NCBI RefSeq assembly: GCF_030209435.1
Contig: NZ_JARVRX010000018.1
Coordinates: forward strand, 43,138 to 107,137
Direction: 5' to 3'
DNA length: 64,000 nucleotides
DNA from: Mycolicibacterium sp. lyk4-40-TYG-92
GTDB taxonomy: Bacteria; Actinomycetota; Actinomycetes; Mycobacteriales; Mycobacteriaceae
Notes under the pieces: generated by a model
What the model saw: the letters and a program-made list of their open reading frames with translations, nothing else
Told to the model about the DNA's origin: nothing
Databases searched by the model: none
Shown: positions 41,413 to 49,588 of the stretch, piece after piece
Layout: each line of letters opens with the position of its first letter
Position numbering within the stretch: the first letter of the stretch is position 1
Translations under genes and position numbers: made by a program

Positions 41413-42711
41413 ATGACCACTGAGGTGACCGGCCGTCGCATCGCTGGGCTGGCGTTCCCGGCGCTCGGGGTGTTGGCCGCCGAGCCGATCTACCTTCTGC
41501 TGGACACTGCGGTCGTCGGCCGGTTGGGTGCGTTGCCCTTGGCCGGGCTGGCGGTCGGCGGGCTGATCTTGAGCCTGGTCGGGTCGCAGCTGACGTTCCT
41601 GTCGTACGGCACGACGTCGCGGTCGGCCCGGAGCTTCGGCGCCGGGGACCGGGCCGGTGCTGTCGGCGAGGGCGTGCAGGCCACGTGGCTGGCGCTGGCC
41701 CTCGGCGTCCTGATCGTGGCGGTGGTGCAGGCGCTGGCGCCATTTCTGCTCACGGCCATCGCCGGGCCGCGCGGCGGCATCGCCGAGACCGCGCTGCCGT
41801 GGCTGCGGGTCGCGATCCTGGCCGTACCGGCGATCCTGATGTCCATGGCCGGCAACGGCTGGCTGCGGGGCGTGCAGGACACGGTGCGGCCGCTGCGGTA
41901 TGTGCTTGTCGGCGTAGGTATTTCGGCGGCGCTGTGCCCGCTGCTCGTCTTCGGGTGGCTCGGATTGCCACGGCTCGGTCTGACGGGCTCGGCGGTGGCG
42001 AACCTCGTGGGGCAGTGGATCGCCGCGGCGCTGTTCGGGTATGCGCTGCTGTCCGAACGGGTTTCGCTGCGCCTGCGGCCCGACGTACTGCGCGCGCAAC
42101 TGACCATGGGCCGCGATCTGGTGCTGCGGTCCCTGGCGTTTCAGGTGTGTTTCCTGTCCGCCGGCGCGGTGGCAGCCCGGTTCGGCGCGGCCGCCGTCGC
42201 CGCTCATCAGGTGGTGCTGCAGCTGTGGAATTTCCTTGCCCTGGTGCTGGATTCGCTGGCCATCGCGGCGCAGTCGCTGGTCGGTGCGGCTCTCGGTGCG
42301 GGGGAGCCGGCGCACGCCAAGACAGTGGCGCGGCGGGTGACGGTCTACTCGGCCGCCGCGGCGACGGTGCTGGCGGCGGTGTTCGCACTCGGCTCCGGCG
42401 TGCTTCCGGCAGTGTTCACCGGAGATCACGCCGTGCGGGCGCAGATCGGCATCCCGTGGTGGTTCATGGTGGCCCAATTGCCCATCGCCGGAATCGTTTT
42501 CGCGCTCGACGGGGTGCTGCTCGGCGCCGGTGACGCGAAGTTCATGCGCAACGCCACCCTGATCAGCGGGCTCGTCGGCTTCCTGCCGCTGATCTGGTTG
42601 TCCCTGGCGTTCGGCTGGGGCCTGGCCGGTATCTGGTCCGGGCTGAGCACGTTCCTGGTGCTGCGGCTGGTGTTCGTCGGCGGGCGTGCGCTGTCCGGCC
42701 GCTGGACTTGA
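41413..42711 (+). CDS. dinF: MATE-family multidrug/toxin efflux protein DinF
   Basis: A 432-residue membrane antiporter with 12 predicted helices in two homologous bundles, N-terminal (AGLAFPALGVLAAEPIYLLLDTAVVGRLG, the MATE helix-1 signature) and C-terminal (FQVCFLSAGAVAARFGAAAVAAHQV). Orthologue of Rv2836c. The substrate is unknown; family members export cations or protect against oxidants. ATG 41413 is the first after a repeat element. The gene is bracketed by two palindromic repeats; the downstream one also serves as the convergent terminator with echA16. Confidence 0.93.
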   Translation: MTTEVTGRRIAGLAFPALGVLAAEPIYLLLDTAVVGRLGALPLAGLAVGGLILSLVGSQLTFLSYGTTSRSARSFGAGDRAGAVGEGVQATWLALALGVLIVAVVQALAPFLLTAIAGPRGGIAETALPWLRVAILAVPAILMSMAGNGWLRGVQDTVRPLRYVLVGVGISAALCPLLVFGWLGLPRLGLTGSAVANLVGQWIAAALFGYALLSERVSLRLRPDVLRAQLTMGRDLVLRSLAFQVCFLSAGAVAARFGAAAVAAHQVVLQLWNFLALVLDSLAIAAQSLVGAALGAGEPAHAKTVARRVTVYSAAAATVLAAVFALGSGVLPAVFTGDHAVRAQIGIPWWFMVAQLPIAGIVFALDGVLLGAGDAKFMRNATLISGLVGFLPLIWLSLAFGWGLAGIWSGLSTFLVLRLVFVGGRALSGRWT

Positions 42712-42722
42712 CCAGGTCGCCC

Positions 42723-42848
42723 GCGAGCGTGCGTGTTTGCGCACGAAACGCCGTGGGTTCCGCGCAAAAACGTCCCGCTCGGGCTCGCCGAGCGGGACGT
42801 TCTTGTACGCCGATTGCGGAGTGTCGATGTACAAACACGCACGCTCGC
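42723..42848. repeat. Nested palindromic element between dinF and echA16
   Basis: The outer arms are 17 bp and perfect: GCGAGCGTGCGTGTTTG (42723-42739) and its reverse complement (42832-42848). Inside is a perfect 14-bp hairpin, AACGTCCCGCTCGG (42769-42782) paired with 42788-42801 around a 5-nt loop. It lies between two convergent genes and could terminate both. Shared sequence with 41333-41391 shows it is a repeated element, not a simple terminator. Confidence 0.8.
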
Positions 42849-42871
42849 CGGGGAAGCGCGAGGAACAGGTA

Positions 42872-43621
42872 TTAGACCTGACTGCGGCCGCGCTGCATGA
42901 CGGCGTCGCGGTTGGCGGCGATGTCGTTGCCGTTGGAGGCGTCCATCCACTTGCGGGCCGACGCAGCTTCGATCCAGAGGCCGGCGTCGGTCTGCGAACC
43001 GTCGATCTTGTGGTACGAGTCGAGCAGCGCCCGCACGGCGTTCTGATTGTTGCCGACGATCGAGGCCGCGACGCGGCGCGCGGTCGGGAGCAGCTCGTCG
43101 TGCGGGACCACCTCGGTGACCAGGCCGGCTCGCAGCGCCTCAGTCGCTGACAGGTAGTCGCCGGTCAGGCTCATCCGGCGGGCCAGCCCGACACCGGCCT
43201 TCTGCGGCAGCCGCACACTGAGACCCCAGGTCGGCAGCAGCCCGACGCGGGCGTGGGTGTCGGCGAACTTCGCGTTCTCGGAGGCGATCAGGATGTCGCA
43301 GTACAGCGCCAGTTCCAGGCCACCGGTGACGGCGGCGCCGTTGATGGCACCGATCACGGGCTTGGTCATGTTGGGCCACTTGGGCGAGATGTCCGGCAGG
43401 TCCGCGCCTTCGCCGAGTTCCTTGAGGTCGAGTCCGGCGCAGAACACCGGGTCGGCGCCCGTCAGGATCACCACGTCGACGTCCGGGTCTGCCTCGGCGT
43501 GGCGAAGGGCGCCGTAGAACGCATCGCGCAGCTCGTAGGACAGCGCGTTCCGGGACTTGGGCCGGTTCAGCGTCAGGGTGCGAACCCGGTCGGTGGTGTC
43601 GATCAGTAGAACGTCGGTCAC
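42872..43621 (-). CDS. echA16: Enoyl-CoA hydratase/isomerase (EchA16-like)
   Basis: A 249-residue crotonase-fold protein, the length of M. tuberculosis EchA16 (Rv2831). The oxyanion-hole segments are FCAGLDLKEL and INGAAVTGGLELALYCD. The second catalytic Glu position of true hydratases (in THARVGLLPTWGLSVRLPQ) is occupied by non-acidic residues, so the exact reaction is uncertain. GTG 43621 is preferred with ggagc upstream; the frame extends 8 codons further. It is divergent from a DUF2277 gene with 71 bp between. Involvement in fatty-acid or sterol degradation is inferred from the family. Confidence 0.88.
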   Translation of the reverse strand: MTDVLLIDTTDRVRTLTLNRPKSRNALSYELRDAFYGALRHAEADPDVDVVILTGADPVFCAGLDLKELGEGADLPDISPKWPNMTKPVIGAINGAAVTGGLELALYCDILIASENAKFADTHARVGLLPTWGLSVRLPQKAGVGLARRMSLTGDYLSATEALRAGLVTEVVPHDELLPTARRVAASIVGNNQNAVRALLDSYHKIDGSQTDAGLWIEAASARKWMDASNGNDIAANRDAVMQRGRSQV

Positions 43622-43679
43622 GTTGGCTCCTTGCTTGGCGGTCACCCTCCGACACCGTAACTTGCGGCCCGAACGCGCC

Positions 43680-43685
43680 TATCGT
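43680..43685 (+). promoter_or_regulatory. -10 box of the DUF2277 gene (leaderless)
   Basis: TATCGT ends 7 nt before the ATG at 43693. The intervening ggagggc could alternatively act as a closely spaced ribosome site. Confidence 0.4.
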
Positions 43686-43692
43686 GGAGGGC

Positions 43693-43959
43693 ATGTGCCG
43701 CAACATCACCGAACTGCGTGGCCTGGAGCCGGCCGCCACGGCCGAGGAGATCGAGGCCGCCGCGCGTCAGTACATCCGTAAGGTGAGTGGGATCACGCGT
43801 CCCACCGCCGCCAATGTCGACGCCTTCGAAGCCGCGGTCGCGGAGGTCACGGCCGTCACCGAGAGGCTGCTGAACCAGCTGCCGGCCCGGCGGCAGCCAC
43901 CCAAGACCGTGCCGCCGTTGCGGCGGCCCGAGGTGCAGGCGAGGTTGGCAGCCAAGTGA
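43693..43959 (+). CDS. DUF2277 protein
   Basis: An 88-residue protein starting MCRNITELRGLEPAATAEEIEAAARQYIRKVSG, the fixed N-terminal signature of DUF2277. The family is compact, all-helical and of unknown function, often annotated as DNA-binding-like without proof. The Met-Cys-Arg-Asn start fixes the ATG at 43693. Its stop overlaps the start of the DUF1802 gene (GTGA at 43956-43959), so the two are cotranslated. Confidence 0.88.
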   Translation: MCRNITELRGLEPAATAEEIEAAARQYIRKVSGITRPTAANVDAFEAAVAEVTAVTERLLNQLPARRQPPKTVPPLRRPEVQARLAAK

Positions 43960-44504
43960 ATTCGCCCGCGCTCAAGGAGTGGGGCGCGGCGGTACAGGCG
44001 CTGCTCGACGGTCGGCAGACGGTGCTGCTGCGCAAGGGCGGGATCGGGGAGAAGCGTTTTCAGGTATCGGCGCCGGAGTTCGTGTTCTTCCCGACGGTCG
44101 AGCACAGCCACGCCGAACGGGTCCGGCCCGAGTTCACCGATCTTCTGGACCGCGCCGCGGGGGACAGCACCGAAGCCGAGGTGGTACTGCGTGGCGGCGC
44201 GAAAGTCGTTGCCGCCGTGGCAGTTGAACGTCCGGAGCAGCTGGATGCCATCGCCGATCTGCACATCTGGACCGCGCGGTCCGTGCAGAACGACCGGCTG
44301 GATTTCCGGCCCCGGCACCGGCTGACCGTCCTGGTGGTGCAGGCGAAACCGCTCGTGGCACCGGTGCGGTTGCCGCGCACGCCGGATTACGCCGGCTGCC
44401 GCAGTTGGGTGGACCTGCCGGTCACGCCCGAGTGGGGCCCGCCGGTGTACGACGAGGAGGCGCTGGCCGCCGTCGCCGAGCGGGTGCGTGACTCAGTCGG
44501 CTGA
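43956..44504 (+). CDS. DUF1802 protein
   Basis: A 182-residue protein. The opening ALKEWGAAVQALLDGRQTVLLRKGGIGE and the later FVFFPTVEHSHAERVRPEF and HIWTARSV are hallmarks of DUF1802, a family of unknown function. No signal or membrane segment is visible. It is coupled to DUF2277 by a 4-nt overlap. Its last 12 nt overlap the end of the convergent CocE-like gene, so the two stops cross, leaving no room for a terminator between them. Confidence 0.87.
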   Translation: MNSPALKEWGAAVQALLDGRQTVLLRKGGIGEKRFQVSAPEFVFFPTVEHSHAERVRPEFTDLLDRAAGDSTEAEVVLRGGAKVVAAVAVERPEQLDAIADLHIWTARSVQNDRLDFRPRHRLTVLVVQAKPLVAPVRLPRTPDYAGCRSWVDLPVTPEWGPPVYDEEALAAVAERVRDSVG

Positions 44505-46139
44505 CAGCACGACCTTCGGGAGCAGCAGCCGGGACACCCCGCCCGCCCCGTGATGCACCGTGTGCGTCGCCGGCACCATGCGCTCACCGGAGACGACGGG
44601 CTCGCCGGTGCCGAGGTTGCGGTCATACCTCGGGTGGCAGCCGCCCGCGATGATCACCCGCAGCCGCGACCCGGCCGGGACACGGTGCGCGACCGCGTCG
44701 AGCTCGAGTCGGAGGGTCTCGGGCTCGTCCGAAGGGGTTGTGAGCCTGCGGAATCCGTCACTGACGTTGTGGGACTTGCCCTTTGCGTCGACGACGCTGA
44801 GCCGGACGAAGATGTCCCGGTATCGGTTGTCGCAGGACTGGACCAGCTCGAGCACCGGGTTGCCGACGAGGTACAGGTCGTCGACGAGCGGCTCACCGGT
44901 GAAGTCGACGACGTCCGGTCGCCGGCTCAGCGCGGAGTCCTCCTGGTAACCGGCAGCCGACGACAACAGCCGACCGCCCAACGTGGGCGTCGGCGCGGCC
45001 GGATCGAAGGTGAACCGCGACGGGGGCGCCGTGACGGCGGGCGCGGTGGCGCCGAGCCGGTGTGCGGGTTGCAGGTACAGCTCGAGTTCGGTCGCCGCCG
45101 GTGGCCAGTCCGGCATCGCCAGCCAGCCCTGCCCGTTGACCTCGACGCGCACCGCGGGCCGCTCGGGCGCGGGCGTGGTCTCGACGAGATGCGCGTCGAG
45201 CCAGGCCAGCGATTCGCGCAGCACGGTCGCGCCACCGCGGGTCATCACCTGTGTGTGGGTCCACGAGCCGATGGTGACCGCCGTCGGCACGCCGCGCGAC
45301 TTCAGGCGCTGAAACTGCGTCAGGGTTTGTTCCAGGAACAGGTCCTGCCAGCCGCCGATGAGCAGCACCGGCACGTCGACCTTGTCGAGCATGTCGCTGA
45401 ACGCCATCTTCTCCCAGAACGGGTCGGTGCCGTCAGGATGGCTCAGCCAGGATTCGTACCAGGGCGCCCCGGAACCGAGTAGCCGACGTGCGGCGGCCCC
45501 CGCGGGTGCCTGCGTGTGGGTACGCGCGACCAGGCGCGGTGCCAGGAACCGCCGGGCCAGCACGGCCAGCGGTGGATCTTCCTGGTGCGCCATCATGTCG
45601 CTCCAGCCCAGGAAGTTGTCGAGCGTGAATGCTCCTGTACCCCAGGTTGATTCGGCGAAATCGTGCGGGCCGACCATGATGATCGCGGCCTTCATTTCGG
45701 GCGGGGGATCGGTGAGCAGCGCCCACTGGGTGAAGCCCAGGTACGACAACCCCATCGTGGCGAAGGATCCGGTGAACCACGGTTGGTCACGCAACCAGTC
45801 GGCGGTGTCCACGGCGTCTGCGATCTCGTTGACCATCGGTTCGAAGTCGCCACCGGAGCCGAACGTGCCTCGCACACTCTGCAGCAGCACGTGATACCCG
45901 CGGCGGGCGTACGCCGCACCGAATACCGGGCCGAACGGGAAGCCGCGACCGTAGGGGCACCGCACCAACAGGGTGCCCACGGCGGTGCCGGTGGGGGCGT
46001 AGTGGCTGCCGACCAGTTCGACGCCGTCACGCATCGGGGTGGTGACGCGGCTGACGGTGTAGTCGGTTGTCGGGGGCGGGACGTCGAGGACGCGGCTCAG
46101 CAACCGGGAGCCGAGATGGGCGATTCGGGAGCTCACCAT
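44493..46139 (-). CDS. CocE/NonD-family hydrolase (Rv2800-like)
   Basis: A 548-residue serine hydrolase of the X-Pro dipeptidyl-peptidase S15/CocE family. The N-terminal alpha/beta-hydrolase domain has VRCPYGRGFPFG, the nucleophile elbow GLSYLGFTQWA (Ser in G-x-S-x-x-G), and the acid/His elements near LLIGGWQDLFLEQ and GSWTHTQ. The C-terminal jelly-roll (about 330-548) includes RLEVDAVAHRVPAGSRLRVIIAGGCHPRYDRN. These enzymes cleave esters or amides of acyl compounds; the substrate is unknown. Orthologue of Rv2800 (549 aa). Confidence 0.9.
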   Translation of the reverse strand: MVSSRIAHLGSRLLSRVLDVPPPTTDYTVSRVTTPMRDGVELVGSHYAPTGTAVGTLLVRCPYGRGFPFGPVFGAAYARRGYHVLLQSVRGTFGSGGDFEPMVNEIADAVDTADWLRDQPWFTGSFATMGLSYLGFTQWALLTDPPPEMKAAIIMVGPHDFAESTWGTGAFTLDNFLGWSDMMAHQEDPPLAVLARRFLAPRLVARTHTQAPAGAAARRLLGSGAPWYESWLSHPDGTDPFWEKMAFSDMLDKVDVPVLLIGGWQDLFLEQTLTQFQRLKSRGVPTAVTIGSWTHTQVMTRGGATVLRESLAWLDAHLVETTPAPERPAVRVEVNGQGWLAMPDWPPAATELELYLQPAHRLGATAPAVTAPPSRFTFDPAAPTPTLGGRLLSSAAGYQEDSALSRRPDVVDFTGEPLVDDLYLVGNPVLELVQSCDNRYRDIFVRLSVVDAKGKSHNVSDGFRRLTTPSDEPETLRLELDAVAHRVPAGSRLRVIIAGGCHPRYDRNLGTGEPVVSGERMVPATHTVHHGAGGVSRLLLPKVVLSAD

Positions 46140-46194
46140 TCGGATGGTACCGATCCGTACCGGTCGGCGCCGTGGCGGCTGGGGCGGCCGGATA

Positions 46195-46788
46195 TCAGAA
46201 CTTGTAGAACGGCACCAGCTGGTTGGCGCGCTGCAGGTTGGTCTGCAGGCAGTCCGGGCGGTCCGGTGATTCGATCGGGGAGTAGAACAGCGACTGGTTG
46301 ATCAGGCCGTAGCTCGTCTTGAAGGTGATCATGCAGGTCACCCACCACCGGTCATTCCAGTCGGTCGGCTTCATGATCCAGTACTGCGCGGCGCGGTGTC
46401 CGGCGATGTTCAGCTCGACGGCGTCGGCAGGCAGCGTCTGCTCGTAGGTGCGCCAGACGATCGGCTCGACAGCCATCTGATAGTTACCGGCGTCGTAGTG
46501 GCAGCGCAGGCCGTCTTCATGGTCGGGCGGGGTGAAGCCAAGGCCCATGGCGTTGATGGCGTCGAGCGGAATCTGATCGCACGGGTCGAAGGGGCTCGGG
46601 TTCGTGGTGGAGATGATCGGCGACTTGATGGTGCTGCTGATCGGGGCCATCGGGGCAGAGGTGGAGCGCAACTCCACGTTGTTGCCGCCGGTGGGCGTCA
46701 CGGGGTTGGTCTGTGTGACCACCACGCCCGCCGTCACGAGCGCACACAGCGCGGACACGAGCCGCAGTTTCCCGGCCATCGCTGCCAT
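46195..46788 (-). CDS. Exported DUF3558-like protein (Rv2799-like)
   Basis: A 197-residue protein with an N-terminal signal or anchor (LRLVSALCALVTAGVVVTQ), a Pro/Ser/Thr-rich linker, and a C-terminal domain beginning FDPCDQIPLDAINAMGLGF, the DUF3558 pattern of mycobacterial envelope proteins. Four Cys (DPCDQ, LRCHYD, VTCMI, DCLQ) could form two disulfides. There is no lipobox. The ATG at 46788 has aagggg upstream. The position matches Rv2799. Function is unknown; a cell-envelope role is inferred. Confidence 0.8.
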   Translation of the reverse strand: MAAMAGKLRLVSALCALVTAGVVVTQTNPVTPTGGNNVELRSTSAPMAPISSTIKSPIISTTNPSPFDPCDQIPLDAINAMGLGFTPPDHEDGLRCHYDAGNYQMAVEPIVWRTYEQTLPADAVELNIAGHRAAQYWIMKPTDWNDRWWVTCMITFKTSYGLINQSLFYSPIESPDRPDCLQTNLQRANQLVPFYKF

Positions 46789-46927
46789 GACACCCCTTAG
46801 ATCCGAGCAATACTGCGGGGAGTCTACAAGTCGCCTGCGTCACACCGGACAGGATGGGAGAACCTGTTCTAGTTTCTCCCGCTGCGCGGGACGGTTGGCA
46901 CTCCAGCGGGCGTTGCTGCCAGCCAAG

Positions 46928-46933
46928 TACCCT
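46928..46933 (+). promoter_or_regulatory. -10 box upstream of the phosphoesterase-pptT-truB unit
   Basis: TACCCT ends 8 nt before the GTG at 46942; leaderless configuration and no ribosome site. Confidence 0.4.
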
Positions 46934-46941
46934 GGATTTTT

Positions 46942-47883
46942 GTGTCGACCCAGCCGACCCTTTGGGCAATCAGTGACCTGCACATCGGGCACACCGGAAA
47001 CAAGCCGGTCACCGAGTCGCTGCACCCGGCCTCACCGGACGACTGGCTGATCGTCGCCGGCGATGTCGCCGAGCGCACCGACGACATCCGGTGGTCCCTG
47101 GACCTGCTGCGCAAGCGCTTCGCCAAAGTGATCTGGGTACCGGGCAACCACGAACTGTGGACCACCAACAAGGACCCGATGCAGATTTTCGGGAAGGCCC
47201 GCTACGACTACCTGGTCGACATGTGCGACCAGATGGGCATCGTGACCCCCGAGCATCCGTTCCCGGTCTGGACCGGCCCGGGTGGCGCGGCGACCATCGT
47301 GCCGATGTTCCTGCTGTACGACTACAGCTTCTTACCCGCGGGTACCGCGACCAAGGCCGAGGGGCTGGCGCTGGCCAAGGAGCGCAACGTCGTCGGCACC
47401 GATGAGTTCCTGCTGTCGAGCGAGCCGTACGCCACCCGGGACGCGTGGTGCCGCGACCGGCTCAACGTCACCCGCAAGAAGCTCGACGACCTGGACTGGA
47501 TGGAGTCGACGGTCCTCGTCAATCACTTCCCCTTGGTGCGCGAACCCTGCGACGCCATGTTCTACCCGGAGTTCGCGCTATGGTGCGGCACCACCGCGAC
47601 CAAGGACTGGCACACCCGCTACAACGCGATCTGCTCGGTGTACGGCCATCTGCACATCCCGCGCACCACCTACTACGACGGGGTGCGATTCGAGGAAGTG
47701 TCCGTCGGGTATCCGCGAGAGTGGCGGCGCCGCAAGCCATATCGGTGGATGCGCCAGATCCTGCCCGACCCCCAGTACCCGCCGGGTTACCTCAACGACT
47801 TCGGTGGCCATTTCGAGATCACCCAGGAAATGCGGGAGCACGCCCAGAAGATGCAGGACCGGATCAATTCGAGGCGGTTGTGA
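46942..47883 (+). CDS. Calcineurin-like metallophosphoesterase (Rv2795c-like)
   Basis: A 313-residue dinuclear metal phosphatase. The family motifs are complete: SDLHIGH, GDVAERTDD, GNHELW, VNHFPL and VYGHLHIP. Its substrate in vivo is unclear. It is the first gene of a three-gene unit and shares one base with the pptT start (stop 47881-47883). In M. tuberculosis Rv2795c was identified as PptH, which removes the phosphopantetheine arm from acyl carrier proteins, opposing PptT. The coupled translation here fits an ACP activation/inactivation pair. Confidence 0.92.
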   Translation: MSTQPTLWAISDLHIGHTGNKPVTESLHPASPDDWLIVAGDVAERTDDIRWSLDLLRKRFAKVIWVPGNHELWTTNKDPMQIFGKARYDYLVDMCDQMGIVTPEHPFPVWTGPGGAATIVPMFLLYDYSFLPAGTATKAEGLALAKERNVVGTDEFLLSSEPYATRDAWCRDRLNVTRKKLDDLDWMESTVLVNHFPLVREPCDAMFYPEFALWCGTTATKDWHTRYNAICSVYGHLHIPRTTYYDGVRFEEVSVGYPREWRRRKPYRWMRQILPDPQYPPGYLNDFGGHFEITQEMREHAQKMQDRINSRRL

Positions 47884-48548
47884 TGACTGATGCGCTGCTC
47901 ACTCAGGTGCTGCCTGACGTGGTGGCCACCGCCGAGACGTATTCCGATCCGGACGGCCTTACCCCGCTGCCCGAGGAAGAGCCGCTGATCGCGCGGTCGG
48001 TCGCCAAGCGCCGCAACGAGTTCATCACCGTGCGGCACTGTGCCCGTGAGGCATTGGGCAAGCTCGATGTGGGCCCGGTCCCGATCCTCAAGGGGGACAA
48101 GGGCGAGCCGTGCTGGCCGGAAGGAATTGTCGGTAGCCTGACGCACTGCGAGGGTTTCCGCGGCGCCGTGGTGGCCAGGTCGACGCAGGTGCGATCGGTC
48201 GGTATCGACGCCGAACCGCACGGGGTGCTGCCCAAAGGTGTGCTTGGCGCTGTTGCCCTGCCGGCCGAGCAGGACGCCGTCGCGACGCTGGAAGGCGACC
48301 TGCACTGGGACCGAATCCTGTTCTGCGCCAAGGAGGCGACGTACAAGGCCTGGTTCCCGCTGACGCACCGCTGGCTGGGTTTCGAGGACGCGCACATCAC
48401 TTTCGAGCTGGATTCGTCGGGGACTTCGGGCAGGTTCCTGTCCCGCATTCTCATCGATCCGACAGCCGAGTCGGGGCCGCCGCTGACCGAATTGCCCGGG
48501 CGTTTCACCGTGTCGAATGGTCTTGTCCTGACGGCGATCTCGCTGTGA
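47883..48548 (+). CDS. pptT: 4'-phosphopantetheinyl transferase PptT
   Basis: A Sfp-type transferase that activates the carrier domains of polyketide synthases and non-ribosomal peptide synthetases (mycolic acid, mycobactin and lipid virulence-factor synthesis) using coenzyme A. It has 221 residues. The Mg2+/CoA site is VGIDAEP (Asp109, Glu111), with Glu151 in the W-x-x-K/FCAKEATYKAW motif. Orthologue of Rv2794c (227 aa), essential in M. tuberculosis. The ATG shares a base with the stop of the phosphoesterase gene, and the stop overlaps the truB start (GTGA). Confidence 0.95.
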   Translation: MTDALLTQVLPDVVATAETYSDPDGLTPLPEEEPLIARSVAKRRNEFITVRHCAREALGKLDVGPVPILKGDKGEPCWPEGIVGSLTHCEGFRGAVVARSTQVRSVGIDAEPHGVLPKGVLGAVALPAEQDAVATLEGDLHWDRILFCAKEATYKAWFPLTHRWLGFEDAHITFELDSSGTSGRFLSRILIDPTAESGPPLTELPGRFTVSNGLVLTAISL

Positions 48549-49447
48549 AGGAAGGTTCGCGGCCGGCCCCGCCGCCGGGGCTGGTGATCGTCGACAAGCC
48601 GGCCGGAATGACGAGCCACGACGTCGTGGGGCGGTGCCGGCGGCTGTTCGGCACCCGCAAGGTCGGGCACGCCGGGACGCTGGACCCCATGGCCACCGGC
48701 GTGCTGGTGGTCGGCATCGAACGGGCCACCAAGATCCTCGGCCTGCTGACCGCCACCGACAAGACGTACGTCGCGACCATCCGTCTCGGCCAGACCACGT
48801 CGACCGAGGACGCCGAAGGGGAAGTGCTGGAGACGGTTTCGGCTTCCCACGTGACCGACGGACAGATCGAAACCGCGGTTGCGGCGCTGCGGGGTGAGAT
48901 CGACCAGGTGCCGTCGGCCGTGAGCGCCATCAAGGTCGACGGGGAGCGCGCGTACAAACTGGTTCGGGAAGGCAAGGCGCCCGAGTTGGCGGCGCGCCGG
49001 GTGCGGATCTCCCGATTCGCCATCGACGCCACGCGACGCATCGACGACTTCGTCGATGTGGATGTGACGGTGGACTGCTCGTCGGGCACCTATATCCGGG
49101 CGCTGGCCCGAGACGTCGGCGCCGCGCTCGGCGTCGGCGGGCATCTGACGGCGTTGCGGCGCACCAAGGTCGGCCGCTACGGCCTGGATGAGGCGCGCAC
49201 GTTGGAGCAGTTGACCGACGCGGCGGAGTTGAGCTATTCGCTGGACGCGGCCTGCCTGCTGGGCTTTCCGCGGCGTGACCTGACCGACGACGAGACCGAA
49301 GACACCCGGCACGGGAGAGCCCTGAAGCCGGCCGGCATCGACGGCATCTACGCCGCGACGGCTCCTGATGGACGGGTCATCGCGCTGCTGGCGGACGGAC
49401 CGAAACGCACCACCAGTGTCGTGGTCCTGCGTCCCGCGACGTTGTAG
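48545..49447 (+). CDS. truB: tRNA pseudouridine-55 synthase
   Basis: Makes pseudouridine 55 in the T-loop of tRNAs. It has 300 residues (Rv2793c, 298). The catalytic Asp47 lies in GHAGTLDPMATGVLVVG. Other TruB motifs are KPAGMTSHDVV, KTYVATIRLGQTT and SSGTYIRALARDVG. The C-terminal PUA-like domain contains RHGRALKPAG. The GTG at 48545 overlaps the pptT stop by 4 nt. A 141-bp intergenic region follows, in which I see no strong hairpin. Confidence 0.96.
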   Translation: MKEGSRPAPPPGLVIVDKPAGMTSHDVVGRCRRLFGTRKVGHAGTLDPMATGVLVVGIERATKILGLLTATDKTYVATIRLGQTTSTEDAEGEVLETVSASHVTDGQIETAVAALRGEIDQVPSAVSAIKVDGERAYKLVREGKAPELAARRVRISRFAIDATRRIDDFVDVDVTVDCSSGTYIRALARDVGAALGVGGHLTALRRTKVGRYGLDEARTLEQLTDAAELSYSLDAACLLGFPRRDLTDDETEDTRHGRALKPAGIDGIYAATAPDGRVIALLADGPKRTTSVVVLRPATL

Positions 49448-49588
49448 CAGCGTCCTCAGATCGCCCATTTGCATACCGGTTGGCATGATTTGTCGCCAGA
49501 TTTGACCCGCCGGCCACGTACGATGCGCCCACGCCGACCCTGCTGTTCGCGCGCGGCGTACCACCGCAGACTTGTGAACTGAACGGCG

